Part shown: piece after piece, positions 36,835 to 46,702 of the stretch
How positions within the stretch are numbered: the first letter of the stretch is position 1
Layout: the number at the start of each line of letters is the position of its first letter
Assembly (NCBI RefSeq): GCF_036607905.1
Contig: NZ_CP144555.1
Coordinates: 2,728,001 to 2,792,000 of the forward strand
Reading direction: 5' to 3'
Source: Streptomyces sp. SCSIO 75703
Lineage (GTDB): Bacteria; Actinomycetota; Actinomycetes; Streptomycetales; Streptomycetaceae
Length of the DNA: 64,000 bases
Translations under genes and position numbers: made by a program
Notes under the pieces: model-generated
Told to the model about the DNA's origin: nothing
The model's input: the letters and a program-made list of their open reading frames with translations, nothing else
The model's database searches: none

Positions 36835-37422
36835 CTACTGCTCCGCCAGCGCCCGCAGCCGGCTCAGCGCCCGGTGCTGGGCGACCCGCACGGCACCGGG
36901 TGACATTCCCAACATCTGCCCCGTCTCCTCGGCGGTGAGGCCGACCGCGATGCGCAGCAGGAGCAGTTCCCGCTGGTTCTCGGGGAGGTTGGCGAGGAGC
37001 TTCTTCGCCCAGGCCGCGTCGCTGTTGAGCAGGGCCCGCTCCTCCGGGCCCAGCGAGTCGTCGGGCCGCTCGGGCATCTCGTCGGAGGGGATGGCCGTCG
37101 AACCGGGGTGCCGCATCGCGGCCCGCTGGAGGTCGGCGACCTTGTGGGCGGCGATGGCGAAGACGAACGCCTCGAAGGGGCGCCCGGTGTCCTTGTACCG
37201 GGGCAGCGCGAGGAGCACCGCCACGCAGACCTCCTGGGCGAGGTCCTCGACGAAGTGCCGGGCGTCGCCGGGCAGCCGCGACAGCCGCGTACGGCAGTAG
37301 CGCAGGGCCAGCGGATGCACGTGGGCGAGCAGGTCGTGCGTGGCCTGTTCGTCCCCGTCGACCGCGCGGTGCACGAGCCCGCCGACCGTCCCCCGGTCGG
37401 CGGCAACCTCGTCGTCACGCAT
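36835..37422 (-). CDS. sigD: ECF-like RNA polymerase sigma factor (SigD/ShbA type)
   Basis: 195-residue group IV sigma factor. Region 2 includes [21 protein letters not shown] and [19 protein letters not shown]; region 4 includes [41 protein letters not shown]. Gene position next to guaB and a WhiB gene matches M. tuberculosis sigD; the S. griseus homologue ShbA, as I recall, drives the principal sigma factor gene hrdB. ATG 37422 (MRDDEVAAD) is preferred: the in-frame extension to 37515 has weak codon bias (many A/T third bases), unlike a coding stretch here. No anti-sigma gene is adjacent. Confidence 0.88.
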   Translation of the reverse strand: MRDDEVAADRGTVGGLVHRAVDGDEQATHDLLAHVHPLALRYCRTRLSRLPGDARHFVEDLAQEVCVAVLLALPRYKDTGRPFEAFVFAIAAHKVADLQRAAMRHPGSTAIPSDEMPERPDDSLGPEERALLNSDAAWAKKLLANLPENQRELLLLRIAVGLTAEETGQMLGMSPGAVRVAQHRALSRLRALAEQ

Positions 37423-37694
37423 CGGTCCATGGTGCCTTGCGGCCTTCCGATCCGTGGCTCCGTGCCCGCTGTTGTGCACCGAAGCGTTATGAGCAGGTGC
37501 GCCGGCACTCATCATCCCCTGCGCCCTCCCCTTCCGCTCGACCGACTCGTCCCCGAGGAACTCCACACCTCAAGGATGCGCCATCCGCCGCGAAACGAGC
37601 AGCGGGCGTCCGGCGGGCCGCCTTGTCACCCCCGCTCACCTGACGGTAAGCGGGGTGCGCCACGACACCGTCCGGTCTCCACCGCACGGGGGAC

Positions 37695-38306
37695 CTAGCG
37701 GACCAGGCCCCACCGGAAACCGAGCGCCACCGCGTGAGCCCGGTCCGAGGCGCCGAGCTTCTTGAACAGCCGCCGGGCGTGCGTCTTGACCGTGTCCTCG
37801 GAGAGGAACAGCTCCCGGCCGATCTCCGCGTTGGAGCGGCCGTGGCTCATGCCCTCCAGCACCTGGATCTCGCGCGCCGTGAGCGTCGGCGCGGCGCCCA
37901 TCTCGGCGGAGCGCAGGCGGCGCGGGGCGAGCCGCCAGGTCGGGTCGGCGAGGGCCTGCGTGACGGTGGCCCGCAGTTCGGCGCGCGAGGCGTCCTTGTG
38001 CAGGTAACCGCGGGCACCGGCGGCGACGGCCAGGGCCACGCCGTCCAGGTCCTCGGCGACGGTGAGCATGATGATGCGGGCACCGGGGTCGGCCGACAGC
38101 AGCCGGCGGACGGTCTCGACGCCGCCCAGTCCGGGCATGCGGACGTCCATGAGAATCAGGTCCGAGCGGTCGGCTCCCCAGCGGCGGAGGACTTCCTCGC
38201 CGTTGGCGGCCGTCGTCACGCGTTCGACGCCGGGCACGGTAGCGACCGCACGGCGAAGCGCCTCTCGGGCAAGCGGGGAGTCGTCGCAGACGAGGACGGA
38301 AGTCAT
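37695..38306 (-). CDS. bldM: BldM, atypical response regulator controlling aerial growth and sporulation
   Basis: 203 residues, the expected BldM length. Receiver domain with CDDSPLAREALRR, Asp in LILMDVRMPGLGG and Lys in YLHKDAS; LuxR helix-turn-helix LTAREIQVLEGMSHGRSNAE to the C-terminus. BldM is known to act without phosphorylation, as a homodimer or with WhiI, on aerial hyphae and sporulation genes. The start ATG 38306 has GGAGGA upstream. It sits divergent from whiD, as in S. coelicolor, and has a sigma-BldN promoter at 38426-38453. Confidence 0.97.
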   Translation of the reverse strand: MTSVLVCDDSPLAREALRRAVATVPGVERVTTAANGEEVLRRWGADRSDLILMDVRMPGLGGVETVRRLLSADPGARIIMLTVAEDLDGVALAVAAGARGYLHKDASRAELRATVTQALADPTWRLAPRRLRSAEMGAAPTLTAREIQVLEGMSHGRSNAEIGRELFLSEDTVKTHARRLFKKLGASDRAHAVALGFRWGLVR

Positions 38307-38425
38307 GGCCGTCCTCCGCTGATGCGCGTCACGTTGAGCCTCCAGGCTGGTACGAATCGTCACCTGTGCGGTCGACCGTCTCGGACGCCCGCCCGAGTCC
38401 TGTTCCTTCAACCGCCTCCGCACTC

Positions 38426-38453
38426 TCAACGATGGTCACCCGAAAGAGTTACG
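38426..38453 (-). promoter_or_regulatory. Sigma-BldN-type promoter of bldM
   Basis: On the minus strand CGTAAC, 16 bases, CGTTGA, an exact match to the published S. coelicolor bldM p1 sequence recognised by sigma-BldN, 120 bases upstream of the start codon. Confidence 0.85.
38436..38451 (+). promoter_or_regulatory. Possible BldM operator overlapping the bldM promoter
   Basis: TCACCCGAAAGAGTTA resembles the BldM homodimer palindrome TCACCCG-N2-CGGGTGA: the first half is perfect, the second is degenerate. It lies within the spacer of the BldN promoter. Autoregulation is inference. Confidence 0.35.
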
Positions 38454-38563
38454 GGGCCGTGTGTCGTCTTCGGCACTCTACGTGAGTGCGCGGACACGGT
38501 GCAGACATGCGCGGCGGACTCACGCCGTTTCATCACAAGCAGTGCCCCATTTAGCCGATTTTC

Positions 38564-38593
38564 TTCCACTTCGGCGGTGTCTGCGGCTAGATT
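38564..38593 (+). promoter_or_regulatory. Candidate whiD promoter
   Basis: TTCCAC (38564-38569), 18 bases, TAGATT (38588-38593), about 90 bases before the whiD ATG. Pattern match only. Confidence 0.35.
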
Positions 38594-38682
38594 CGCAATG
38601 AGTCATATTTTCATCTCCTTAGATCGTAGTTGTACGGTCGTGCACACCGTATCCACCCAGATCGGCTACAAGGGGTTACGCC

Positions 38683-39015
38683 ATGGCAGATTTCTCCCGC
38701 CTTCCCGGACCGAACGCGGACTTGTGGGACTGGCAGCTCCTCGCCGCGTGCCGCGGGGTGGACAGCTCCCTCTTCTTCCACCCGGAGGGCGAACGCGGAG
38801 CGGCCCGGAGCGCCCGCGAGAACTCGGCCAAGGAGGTCTGCATGAGGTGCCCGGTACGCGCGGAGTGCGCGGCGCACGCACTCGCGGTGCGCGAGCCGTA
38901 CGGCGTGTGGGGCGGACTGACCGAGGACGAGCGCGAGGAACTGATGGGACGGGCACGCCACCGGCTGGTGGCCGCGTCGGCGCCGGCCGGCACGAACGCG
39001 TCCGGACACGATTGA
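38683..39015 (+). CDS. whiD: WhiD, WhiB-family iron-sulfur sporulation regulator
   Basis: 110 residues. The four [4Fe-4S]-binding Cys are in place (CRG near residue 23, then CMRCPVRAEC), followed by the GVWGG turn and a basic C-terminus (RARHRL). WhiD is needed for late sporulation and binds the principal sigma factor; the mycobacterial orthologue is WhiB3. ATG 38683 with AAGGGG 8 bases upstream. Divergent from bldM and followed by a strong terminator, so monocistronic. Confidence 0.96.
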   Translation: MADFSRLPGPNADLWDWQLLAACRGVDSSLFFHPEGERGAARSARENSAKEVCMRCPVRAECAAHALAVREPYGVWGGLTEDEREELMGRARHRLVAASAPAGTNASGHD

Positions 39016-39065
39016 CCCCTCGCGGCAACACCGCTGAAGGAACGTTTTTCCAGCAAGCACCGTCC

Positions 39066-39099
39066 GACCCGGGCACATGCGGTGTGCCCGGGTCCTTTT
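39066..39099 (+). terminator. Rho-independent terminator of whiD
   Basis: GACCCGGGCAC (39066-39076) pairs with GTGCCCGGGTC (39084-39094), followed by CTTTT; one of the few hairpins here with a real U-tract. Confidence 0.85.
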
Positions 39100-39112
39100 C
39101 CTGCGCGCCCTC

Positions 39113-39173
39113 GGGCCCGGCGTCATCACGGGCCCGGCGTCATCCGGAGCACGGCGTCATCAGGAGCACGGCG
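39113..39173. repeat. 17-bp tandem repeat between whiD and the LysR gene
   Basis: GGGCCCGGCGTCATC at 39113-39127 and 39130-39144, with GGCGTCATC recurring at 39153-39161 and GGAGCACGGCG at 39146-39156 and 39163-39173. About three and a half copies at a 17-base period, just past the end of the LysR gene. Confidence 0.65.
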
Positions 39174-39188
39174 CCGCCGCGGTCCGGA

Positions 39189-40106
39189 TCAGCCCCCCGC
39201 GCCCAGGCGGGCCGCCGCGCGGGCCAGTTCGTCCAGGGTCGCCGCGACCGCCGGCACCTGGGCGAGGTCGGTCAGGGTGAGCGCGACGATCTCGCGCCGC
39301 ACCGCCGGTTCCAGCGCCACCGCGCACACGCCCCGGGGCCGTACGGACTCCACGGCCAGTTCGGGCAGGACCGCCACGCCGAGACCGGCCCCGACCAGGC
39401 CGGCCACCGCCGGGTAGTCGTCGGTGGCGAAGTCGATGCGGGGGGTGAAGCCCGCCCCCTCGCAGACCTCCACGAGCTGACCCCGGCAGCGCGGGCACCC
39501 CGCGATCCACGGCTCGCCGGCGAGTTCGCCGATGGCCAGGGAGCCCTCCGCCGCGCGCGCGAGCCGGTGCCGCTCGGGCACGAGGGCCACCAGCCGGTCG
39601 CTCAGCAGCGGGCGGACGACCAGGTCGTCCCACTCCTCGGCACCGGCCGCCCCCTCGTAGCGGAAGGCGAGCGCGATGTCGCAGTCGCCCTCGCGCAGCA
39701 GCTCGACGGAGCGCGGCGGCTCGGCCTCCTCCAGGTAGACGCGGGTCCCGGGGTGCGCGGCGCGCAGCGCGGCCAGGGCGGCGGGGACCAGGGTGGAGCT
39801 GCCGCTCGGGAAGGAGACCAGGCGGACCCGCCCGGCGCGCAGCCCGGCGATGGCGGCGACCTCCTCCTCGGCCGCGGTCAGCCCGGCGAGGATGCCGGCG
39901 GCGTGCCGCACCAGGGCCTCGCCGGCCTGGGTCAGCCGCATCTCGCGTCCGCTGCGCACCAGCAGGGGGGTGCCGACGGAGGTCTCCAGGGCCTTCATCT
40001 GCTGGCTGACGGCGGGCTGGGTGCAGCCCAGCTCGCGGCCGGCGGCGGAGAAGGAGCCGGTGGCGGCCACGGCGCGCAGGACACGGAGGTGTCGGGCCTC
40101 GATCAT
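39189..40106 (-). CDS. LysR-family transcriptional regulator
   Basis: 305 residues. N-terminal winged helix-turn-helix (HLRVLRAVAATGSFSAAGRELGCTQPAVSQQMKALE) and a two-lobed effector domain from about residue 90. A Cys pair in AGCPRCRGQL is uncommon in LysR proteins and could be redox or metal sensitive. The ATG at 40106 is 7 bases after TATCCT, so leaderless. LysR proteins usually control the divergent gene; here that is the MOSC protein, with only 81 bases between the starts. Confidence 0.92.
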   Translation of the reverse strand: MIEARHLRVLRAVAATGSFSAAGRELGCTQPAVSQQMKALETSVGTPLLVRSGREMRLTQAGEALVRHAAGILAGLTAAEEEVAAIAGLRAGRVRLVSFPSGSSTLVPAALAALRAAHPGTRVYLEEAEPPRSVELLREGDCDIALAFRYEGAAGAEEWDDLVVRPLLSDRLVALVPERHRLARAAEGSLAIGELAGEPWIAGCPRCRGQLVEVCEGAGFTPRIDFATDDYPAVAGLVGAGLGVAVLPELAVESVRPRGVCAVALEPAVRREIVALTLTDLAQVPAVAATLDELARAAARLGAGG

Positions 40107-40187
40107 TCTCCCGAGGATAAGACATTCTTTGAGCGGATGCGGAAAAATCCATCGACGCTTTGATCAAGCATGATTTACGGTCTGCTC

Positions 40188-40856
40188 ATGAGGCTTCTCT
40201 CCATCAACCTGGGGCGCGCGACGGTCGTGCCGTACACCGACCACCCCGACGGGGTCAGCGGTATCGACAAGCGGCCGGCCGACGGCCCGGTGCGGGTGGC
40301 GGCGCCGGGCCCGAAGGGCGTCGGCGCGAGCGGCGTGGCCGGGGACGCGGTGTGCGACACGCGGCACCACGGCGGCGACGACCAGGCCGTCTACGCCGTG
40401 GCCCGCGAGGACCTCGACGCCTGGGAGGCCGAGTTGGGCCGCACCCTGGCGCACGGCTCCTTCGGCGAGAACCTCACCACCTGCGGCCTCGACGTCTCCG
40501 GCGCGCTGATCGGCGAACGCTGGCGGATCGGGCCGGACCTGGTCCTGGAGGTCACCAGCGGCCGCATACCGTGCCGGACCTTCCAGTGGCACCTGGGCGA
40601 GCCGCGCTGGGTGAAGCGGTTCATGCGGCGCGGCGCCCCGGGCGCGTACCTGCGGGTGGTGGAGCCCGGGGAGGTCCGGGCGGGCGATCCGGTGGAGATC
40701 GTGCACCGCCCGGCGCACGACGTGACGGTCGCCCTCCAGTTCCGGGCCGTGACCACGGAGCGCGACCTGCTGCCCCGGCTGCTGGCGGCGGGCGAGGCAC
40801 TGCACCCGGAGTCCCTGGCGAAGGCGCGCGCGTACGTGCGTTCGCGCACGGGCTGA
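40188..40856 (+). CDS. MOSC-domain protein (YiiM-like)
   Basis: 222 residues. MOSC domains carry a conserved Cys and bind molybdenum cofactor or reductive intermediates; YiiM-type proteins detoxify N-hydroxylated compounds. Seen here: KGVGASGVAGDAVCDTRHHGG, YAVAREDLDAWE, GSFGENLTTCGLDVSGALIGERW and RIPCRTFQWHL with the key Cys. ATG 40188 is chosen because TACGGT (40176-40181) ends 6 bases before it, a leaderless arrangement; ATG 40170 would add six residues inside the promoter. Divergent LysR regulator. Confidence 0.85.
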   Translation: MRLLSINLGRATVVPYTDHPDGVSGIDKRPADGPVRVAAPGPKGVGASGVAGDAVCDTRHHGGDDQAVYAVAREDLDAWEAELGRTLAHGSFGENLTTCGLDVSGALIGERWRIGPDLVLEVTSGRIPCRTFQWHLGEPRWVKRFMRRGAPGAYLRVVEPGEVRAGDPVEIVHRPAHDVTVALQFRAVTTERDLLPRLLAAGEALHPESLAKARAYVRSRTG

Positions 40857-40952
40857 CCCGCCCTCACCGCGGGAGCGCTCCCCGGCCCCTGACGGCCCGT
40901 GGGGCCGGTGAGCGAAGCGGACGCGTCGCGTCCGGGTCACTACGCTGGCCGC

Positions 40953-41726
40953 ATGACAACGGCATTGATTACGGGTGCGACGGCGGGTATCGGTGCCGCG
41001 TTCGCGCGGCGGCTGGCGGCCGACGGGCACGACCTCGTCCTGGTGGCCCGGGACGACGAACGGCTGCGGGTGCAGGCCACCGAACTGCACGACCGGCACG
41101 GTATCGAGGCGGAGGTGCTGGTGGCCGACCTGGCCACGGACGACGGCATCGAGGCGGTCGCCGCCCGGCTGCGCGAGCGCAAGCACCCGGTCGACCTGCT
41201 GGTCAACAACGCCGGTTTCGGCAACAAGGGCCGTTTCCTGGACGTCTCCATGGCCGACGAGCTGAGGATGCTCACCGTGCACTGCGAGGCGGTGCTGCGG
41301 CTGACCTCGGCGGCGGCGGAGACGATGCGCGAGCGCGGGCGCGGCGGCGTGGTCAACGTGGCCTCGGTCGCGGCCTTCGTCCCGCGCGGCACGTACGGCG
41401 CCTCGAAGGCGTGGGTCGTGCAGTTCACCCAGGGCGTGGCGCGGGACCTGGCCGGCAGCGGCGTCCGCCTGATGGCGCTCTGCCCCGGCTTCGTGCGCAC
41501 GGAGTTCCACCAGCGCGCGGGGATGGGCACGGACAACATCCCGAACTGGATGTGGCTGGACGCCGACAAGGTCGTCGCGGAGGCCCTGAACGACCTGGCC
41601 CGCGGCAAGTCCCTCTCCATCCCGGACCCCCGCTACAAGGCCCTGCTCGGCGCGACGAAGCTCGTCCCCCGGAGCCTGCTGGGCGGCCTCTCCTCCCGCA
41701 CGGGCCGCAAGTACGGGCCGCGGTAG
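40953..41726 (+). CDS. Short-chain dehydrogenase/reductase
   Basis: 257-residue classical SDR oxidoreductase. TGATAGIGAAFARRLA cofactor motif, LVNNAGFG, Ser in VNVASVAAF, and catalytic YGASK. An Arg after the GxxxGxG motif region (VARDDERL) suggests NADPH preference. The substrate is unknown; the closest type is the DltE/YqjQ-like group. TACGCT lies 6 bases before the ATG, so the mRNA is probably leaderless. Same strand as the MOSC gene, 96 bases apart. Confidence 0.88.
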   Translation: MTTALITGATAGIGAAFARRLAADGHDLVLVARDDERLRVQATELHDRHGIEAEVLVADLATDDGIEAVAARLRERKHPVDLLVNNAGFGNKGRFLDVSMADELRMLTVHCEAVLRLTSAAAETMRERGRGGVVNVASVAAFVPRGTYGASKAWVVQFTQGVARDLAGSGVRLMALCPGFVRTEFHQRAGMGTDNIPNWMWLDADKVVAEALNDLARGKSLSIPDPRYKALLGATKLVPRSLLGGLSSRTGRKYGPR

Positions 41727-42007
41727 GGGACTCGGCGCGGCCGTCCGGCGTACCGGCGGCGTGGGTGACGATCACGCCCGGGACCGTCACCACGCCCGCT
41801 CGACGCTCGGGGCCGCGCCGGGGCCGGACGTCGGCAGGACGACATGGGCGGATGTGGCGTCCGGGGTCGGTGCTGTCGGCCCGGCCGGGCGAACACCTCC
41901 GGCGACAAGGCTCTCGGTACCCACAGGTTTCGGACCCCGCCCGGACCTTCGCTGGTCGCGGCCGTTGTCGCACGGCATCCGGAATACGTGATGAGGGAGA
42001 CGCCCCG
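41727..42007. other. Intergenic gap, nothing recognised
   Basis: 281 bases. Composition falls toward the lipoprotein gene. No promoter pattern was convincing. Confidence 0.3.
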
Positions 42008-42562
42008 ATGAGGCGAATGAGTGCGGCGGTTCCGATGCTGGCGCTGCTTCTCACTGGATGCGGCATGGCGGGCTCTCCGCCCTCAGGCAAGGAAGGGGGA
42101 TCGAAAATGAATCTGCAAGAGGCCGCGGACAGGGCGGACGGGATCCTGGACGAGGCGTTTGCGGCGATCACGCCTCCGGTCCAGTGGACCCATCGGTACT
42201 CGATGCCGGGTGACTGCTACGTGGACCGCGACCGCGCCGTGATGACCATCATTTCCGCCGAACGGCGCGGCAGCTTTCTCGGTGTGCTGGAACGTCACTG
42301 GAAGGGCAAGGGATACCGTCTTGTCGCGACGAGCCCGAACGGGCTGGCCGCCCATTTCACGACAGAGGACGGCTTTCAGCTGGAAGTCCTGGTCGCGCCA
42401 AACGGTCAGGCGCACCTGAGTGTCACCACGCCGTGCGTGGAGAAGTCCGAGGTCGCTCAGCCGACCAGCAGCCCCAGCGGCCCCGACTACGCGGAGCGGG
42501 AGTTGCCGGCGCCGAACGTGAAGTCGACGTTCTGGTCGAGCGATGCGGCTCTTTCGAGTTGA
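42008..42562 (+). CDS. Putative lipoprotein of lower GC, unknown function
   Basis: 184 residues with a lipobox (LLLTGC, Cys18), so predicted to be lipid-anchored on the outer membrane face. The mature part has two Cys (GDCYVDRD and TTPCVEK) and a region WTHRYSMPGDC, likely a small alpha/beta domain; no family recognised. Codon use differs from neighbours, with many A/T third positions (ATT, TTT, GGT, CGT, CTT, ACA), pointing to recent acquisition or weak expression selection. ATG 42008 with GAGGGAG 8 bases upstream. Convergent with groEL. Confidence 0.8.
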   Translation: MRRMSAAVPMLALLLTGCGMAGSPPSGKEGGSKMNLQEAADRADGILDEAFAAITPPVQWTHRYSMPGDCYVDRDRAVMTIISAERRGSFLGVLERHWKGKGYRLVATSPNGLAAHFTTEDGFQLEVLVAPNGQAHLSVTTPCVEKSEVAQPTSSPSGPDYAERELPAPNVKSTFWSSDAALSS

Positions 42563-42630
42563 CACGCGGGGTGCGCCGGCCGCGGTCCTGAGCCGCTACG
42601 AGAAGCTCCCCGAGACCGCCAGGTGAACGA

Positions 42631-42674
42631 CGAACGGTGCCCAGCACCCCCGCGGGGGCACTGGGCACCGTTCG
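42631..42674. terminator. Long hairpin terminator downstream of groEL
   Basis: CGAACGGTGCCCAG (42631-42644) is the exact complement of 42661-42674, with a CA/CA internal loop and an inner CCCC-GGGG stem. Serves groEL and the convergent lipoprotein gene. Confidence 0.85.
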
Positions 42675-42692
42675 ATCGACTCGGCTCGGCGC

Positions 42693-44336
<1,644 letters not shown>

Positions 44337-44428
44337 CTAGAAAACTGACTGCGCCCCGGGCGCCCGGCTTCTTGTCGTCCGCGGGGGCCAGGGGCGCAGC
44401 TGCTGAGCAGGAGTCGAGGTGAGTCGAC

Positions 44429-44737
44429 TTACTTCTCGACGATCGCGAGCACGTCGCGGGCCGAGAGGACGAGGTACTCCTCGCCGTTGTACTTCACCTC
44501 GGTGCCGCCGTACTTGCTGTAGAGCACGACGTCGCCGACGGAGACGTCGAGCGGAAGACGGTTACCGTCCTCGAAGCGGCCCGGGCCCACGGCCAGGACG
44601 ACGCCCTCCTGGGGCTTCTCCTTGGCGGTGTCCGGAATGACCAGGCCCGAAGCCGTGGTCTGCTCGGCGTCGAGCGGCTGGACCACGATGCGGTCCTCGA
44701 GCGGCTTGATGGCAACCTTGGAGCTGGCGGTCGTCAC
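44429..44737 (-). CDS. groES: 10 kDa co-chaperonin GroES
   Basis: Lid of the GroEL chamber. 102 residues with the mobile loop [20 protein letters not shown] and the roof/barrel motif [25 protein letters not shown] 44737 with GGGAGGT upstream. First gene of the groES-groEL1 operon; promoter and two CIRCE operators lie 100-175 bases upstream. Confidence 0.97.
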   Translation of the reverse strand: MTTASSKVAIKPLEDRIVVQPLDAEQTTASGLVIPDTAKEKPQEGVVLAVGPGRFEDGNRLPLDVSVGDVVLYSKYGGTEVKYNGEEYLVLSARDVLAIVEK

Positions 44738-44836
44738 GATCCGACCTCCCCCTTCGGAGATCTCACGGGGTTAACTGTCTGAGGTGGCGACCAGGTCGAT
44801 CCGTCGTCGCGGGTGCCGGACCTGCCCGTCGCTTTG

Positions 44837-44863
44837 TTGGCACTCTCCTGGGGGGAGTGCCAG
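44837..44863. promoter_or_regulatory. CIRCE operator 1 (HrcA site)
   Basis: TTGGCACTC, 9 bases, GAGTGCCAG; near-perfect copy of the CIRCE inverted repeat TTAGCACTC-N9-GAGTGCTAA, downstream of the groES -10 box. Confidence 0.92.
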
Positions 44864-44868
44864 ACCTG

Positions 44869-44898
44869 AGACTATGACCGCGATTAGCACTCGGTCAA
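44869..44898 (-). promoter_or_regulatory. groES-groEL1 promoter
   Basis: On the minus strand TTGACC (44893-44898), 18 bases, TAGTCT (44869-44874). It is flanked and overlapped by the two CIRCE elements, so HrcA binding would block RNA polymerase. Confidence 0.8.
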
Positions 44899-44910
44899 GC
44901 GGAGTGCCAA
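44884..44910. promoter_or_regulatory. CIRCE operator 2 (HrcA site)
   Basis: TTAGCACTC, 9 bases, GAGTGCCAA. The -35 box of the groES promoter falls inside this element. Confidence 0.93.
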
Positions 44911-44939
44911 TTCCCCGCGTCGCGTCGCCGGGCCGGGGG

Positions 44940-45674
44940 TCAGAGGTAGTCCTCCAGCCGCCCCACCGCCAGCCCCTGTTCCCCGATGGTCCGCAGCAGC
45001 CGCAGCGTGGTCTCGCCGGGCGGTGGACCGGCCGGCTCGTCCGGGTCGACGGCGATGATGTCGCCGGGCCGCAGCCGCTGCTCGCCGCCGGTGAAGACGA
45101 GGTCGCCGCCCGCGCCGGCGGTCGCGCGCCACAGGACGAGCGCGGTGACGCCGCAGTCGGCGGCGGCCCGCAGGGTCGTGGTGTCGTACGTGCCGTGGGG
45201 CGGGCGGAGCAGGTGGGGGCGGATGCCGAAGCGGGAGTCGAGCTTGCGCCGCTGGCCGCAGATCTCGGCGCGCTGCCCGGCGTAGGGCAGTCCGCGCAGG
45301 GAGCGGTGTTCCAGGGTGTGGTTCTGCAGGCTCGCGCCGACCGAGCGCAGCCGGGCGAACCGGCCGTAGGCCGGGCCGGCGACGTTCTCGGTGAGGAACA
45401 GGGTGACGGGCAGCCGGTGTGCGCGGATCACGTCGGCGAAGCCGGGGTCGCGCTCGGCCCCGTCGTCGTAGGTGAGAAAGACCACCCGGTCGGTGGTGGG
45501 GACGCGGTCCACGACCGGCGGCAGCGCCGCGTCCGGCACCTCGGCGCGCGCGGCGGGCTTGCCGGCGGCGGCGTCGGGGGCGGGGCCCGGGGAGGGGGCG
45601 CAGCCGGCGAGGAGCAGGGCCACGAGGGCGGCCGTCGGGGCGGCGCCGGCGGTCCGGAACCGCCCCCGCCTCAC
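44940..45674 (-). CDS. Lipoprotein polysaccharide deacetylase-like protein (second of pair)
   Basis: 244 residues, NodB-fold carbohydrate esterase family 4. Lipobox LLLAGC at the N-terminus; metal/catalytic motifs LTYDDGAERDP, NHTLEHRSL and RPPHGTYD. The product likely acts on wall or extracellular glycans. GTG 45674 overlaps the stop of the upstream deacetylase as GTGA, so translation is coupled. The final RLEDYL is identical in both proteins, showing a tandem duplication. The C-terminal half is shorter and has GDIIAVDPDEP in place of the GDIVLSHFRGH His motif of its partner, so activity may be reduced. Confidence 0.82.
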   Translation of the reverse strand: MRRGRFRTAGAAPTAALVALLLAGCAPSPGPAPDAAAGKPAARAEVPDAALPPVVDRVPTTDRVVFLTYDDGAERDPGFADVIRAHRLPVTLFLTENVAGPAYGRFARLRSVGASLQNHTLEHRSLRGLPYAGQRAEICGQRRKLDSRFGIRPHLLRPPHGTYDTTTLRAAADCGVTALVLWRATAGAGGDLVFTGGEQRLRPGDIIAVDPDEPAGPPPGETTLRLLRTIGEQGLAVGRLEDYL

Positions 45675-46612
45675 AGGTAGTCCTCCAGCCGGGCGACGGC
45701 GTAGCCCTCGGCGGTGACCTTGTCGAGGAAGCGCCGGGCGAGGTCGGTCATCGAGCCGTCCCAGTCGGCGTGGCCGCGGAAGTGGCTCAGGACGATGTCG
45801 CCGGGGTGCAGGCTCCGGTCCCACTCGCGGTACTCCCAGTGGTCGACGTAGACCTCCTCGTCCCAGATGGGCGCGTAGCGGATGCCGCAGGACTTGGCGG
45901 CGGCGAGCGTGTCGCGGTTGTAGTTGCCGTACGGCGGGCGGAAGAGGACCGGGCGCGTGCCGTACTGCTTCTCCATCACGTCCTGCATCCCGCAGATCTC
46001 CCGCCGCTGCTGCTCGTAGGAGAGCGCGGGGAGGTACGGGTGGGTCAGGGTGTGGTTGTTGAGGGTGACGCCGAGGTCGCGCATCTTCCGGAAGTAGCCG
46101 TAGTCGTCCTTGATCTCCTCGTCGGTGAGGAAGACGGTGTACGGGACCTTCAGCTCGTGCATCATGCGCAGGAACTCCGGGTCCTTCTCGGCGCCGTCGT
46201 CGATGGTGAGGAAGACGACCTTGTCCTCGGTGGGGATGGTGGTGAAGACCGGCGGCAGGTCCTCCTGTCCGTCCACCTCGAAGCCCGCGCGCGCGGTGAT
46301 CACCGGCTTCTCGGCGGGGGGCGGGGGTGCCACGAGGGGGGCCCGGCCGAGGTTCCAGCGCTTGGCCGCGGCGACGACGGCCGCGCGTTCGGCCCGCGCC
46401 TTGGCCTCGGGGCCCTCCTGGGCGCCCGCGGGGGGCGCCTGGAGGGGCTGCCGGGCCGGGGTGTCCCGCTCGGGGGACGCGTCCTGCGCACAGCCGGAGG
46501 CGAGGGCCGCGACGAGGAGCGCGGCGAGACCGCCGCACATCCGGGCCCCCGGCGTGGACGCCCGGAGGAAGCGTCTCGCCCGGCTTTTGTCATTTTGTAC
46601 GACTACTCGCAT
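45671..46612 (-). CDS. Lipoprotein polysaccharide deacetylase (first of pair)
   Basis: 313 residues. Signal and lipobox (ALASGC), a Pro/Ala/Glu linker, then the NodB domain: FLTIDDGAEKDP (catalytic Asp and metal Asp), NNHTLTHPYL (metal His pair), RPPYGNYN and DIVLSHFRGH (catalytic His). Expected to remove N-acetyl groups from peptidoglycan or another GlcNAc polymer outside the cell. ATG 46612 with AGGA about 10 bases upstream. Overlaps the next deacetylase by four bases. Confidence 0.87.
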   Translation of the reverse strand: MRVVVQNDKSRARRFLRASTPGARMCGGLAALLVAALASGCAQDASPERDTPARQPLQAPPAGAQEGPEAKARAERAAVVAAAKRWNLGRAPLVAPPPPAEKPVITARAGFEVDGQEDLPPVFTTIPTEDKVVFLTIDDGAEKDPEFLRMMHELKVPYTVFLTDEEIKDDYGYFRKMRDLGVTLNNHTLTHPYLPALSYEQQRREICGMQDVMEKQYGTRPVLFRPPYGNYNRDTLAAAKSCGIRYAPIWDEEVYVDHWEYREWDRSLHPGDIVLSHFRGHADWDGSMTDLARRFLDKVTAEGYAVARLEDYL

Positions 46613-46702
46613 GGTCTCGGATCCTGACAGCGCCCGGCCCCGTGTCCGGCCCGACACCCGCGCCGTGCGCGCGGCTTCCACCGACTGGCCCACAATGACC
46701 CG

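Larger units (their letters stand above)
38307..38682. other. bldM-whiD divergent regulatory region
   Basis: 376 bases between the two developmental genes, AT-richer than the flanks. Holds the BldN-type bldM promoter, a candidate whiD promoter, an inverted repeat GCACTC-TACGT-GAGTGC at 38473-38489 and a BldM-like half palindrome at 38436-38451. Confidence 0.7.

Noticed and set aside
37423-37515. Longer N-terminus for the sigma factor (start at 37515)
   Set aside because: Codons between 37423 and 37515 have low GC at third positions, unlike coding sequence here; kept only as an alternative.
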